Made by a program: the position numbers and the translations under genes. The notes beneath the pieces were generated by a model that saw nothing but the letters and a program-made list of their open reading frames with translations, was not told where the DNA came from and did no database searches. A stretch of DNA of 14,949 nt from Ectopseudomonas composti (GTDB taxonomy: Bacteria > Pseudomonadota > Gammaproteobacteria > Pseudomonadales > Pseudomonadaceae), in NCBI GenBank assembly GCA_946886245.1, contig CAMPIF010000048.1, positions 1 to 14,949 on the forward strand, written 5' to 3'. Below, piece after piece: positions 14,786-14,949 of the stretch; position 1 is the stretch's first letter; each line of letters starts with the position of its first letter.

Positions 14786-14949
14786 TCAACCCTCTTGCGC
14801 CCGATAAGCCCCCGGCGTCAGCCCTGTCCATTTCTTGAAGGCGCGGTGAAAGGCCGAGGGCTCGGAGAAACCGAGCTGCTCGGCGATATCCTGAATCGCC
14901 AGTTCGTCGCGGCCCAGGTGGTAGATGGCCAGGTCGCGGCGCAGGTGGT
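14786..14949 (-). CDS. AraC-family transcriptional regulator, C-terminal end
   Basis: Only the last 53 codons are in the window; the gene runs in from the right edge. The visible part is the second helix-turn-helix of an AraC/XylS DNA-binding domain: [20 protein letters not shown], then [15 protein letters not shown], the family signature, and a short tail ending AQEG before TGA. The sequence [16 protein letters not shown] is typical of the Pseudomonas OruR/ArgR-like or GlxA-unlike group with an N-terminal arabinose-binding-like domain, but the effector domain is not visible, so the target is unknown. It lies upstream of the chemoreceptor gene on the same strand with a 132-base gap that holds the sigma-28 promoter, so the two are probably separate units. 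Confidence 0.9.
   Translation of the reverse strand, partial: HLRRDLAIYHLGRDELAIQDIAEQLGFSEPSAFHRAFKKWTGLTPGAYRAQEG

Overview
The window is a GC-rich gammaproteobacterial chromosome segment that I read as Pseudomonas in the broad sense, most like the mendocina/alcaligenes side of the genus. The main reasons are an OprH-PhoP-PhoQ operon, the order purM / DUF2066 / PerM-type permease / hda / DUF2069 / wrbA / arsC / yihY / PilZ protein / TlpA-like thioredoxin (which I recall as the layout around PA0945-PA0953 in P. aeruginosa), and a BdlA-type soluble chemoreceptor. The species was not determined. I saw no tRNA, rRNA, insertion sequence, prophage or CRISPR array. It is an ordinary core-genome segment with several informative control sites.

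Layout. 1-283 (-) is the N-terminal part of purM. 531-3437 (+) is a probable operon of a secreted DUF2066 protein, an AI-2E/PerM-family permease and hda, the last two overlapping by 4 bp. A GC-rich inverted repeat (3513-3564) lies in the gap between hda and the converging set arsC-wrbA-DUF2069 (3602-4958, -), whose genes overlap or nearly touch. Divergent from arsC is the inner-membrane protein YihY (5096-6313, +). An unrecognised 66-residue protein follows (6497-6697, +), preceded by a near-consensus sigma-54 promoter. A strong two-way terminator (6703-6728) separates it from a minus-strand pair: an unrecognised 130-residue protein (6746-7138) and, upstream of it, a 468-residue PilZ-domain protein (7253-8659). 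Divergent from the PilZ gene are a lipoprotein thioredoxin (8690-9166) and an MFS exporter (9265-10437).

10451-13280 is the oprH-phoP-phoQ operon, headed by four hexamers spaced exactly 11 bp apart that match a PhoP-box array, so it probably activates itself under low Mg2+ or cationic-peptide stress. Converging on it is a two-PAS methyl-accepting protein (13343-14653, -) with a good sigma-28 (FliA) promoter. The edge holds the C-terminal helix-turn-helix of an AraC-family regulator (14786-14949, -).

Themes: nucleotide metabolism and replication control (purM, hda), envelope and membrane functions (DUF2066, PerM, YihY, TlpA, MFS, OprH), redox and arsenic (wrbA, arsC), and motility, c-di-GMP and stress signalling (PilZ protein, PhoPQ, BdlA-like receptor). 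No clearly new defence or mobile system is visible. The least explained part is 6314-7252, with two unrecognised small proteins and several strong dyads around their promoters.
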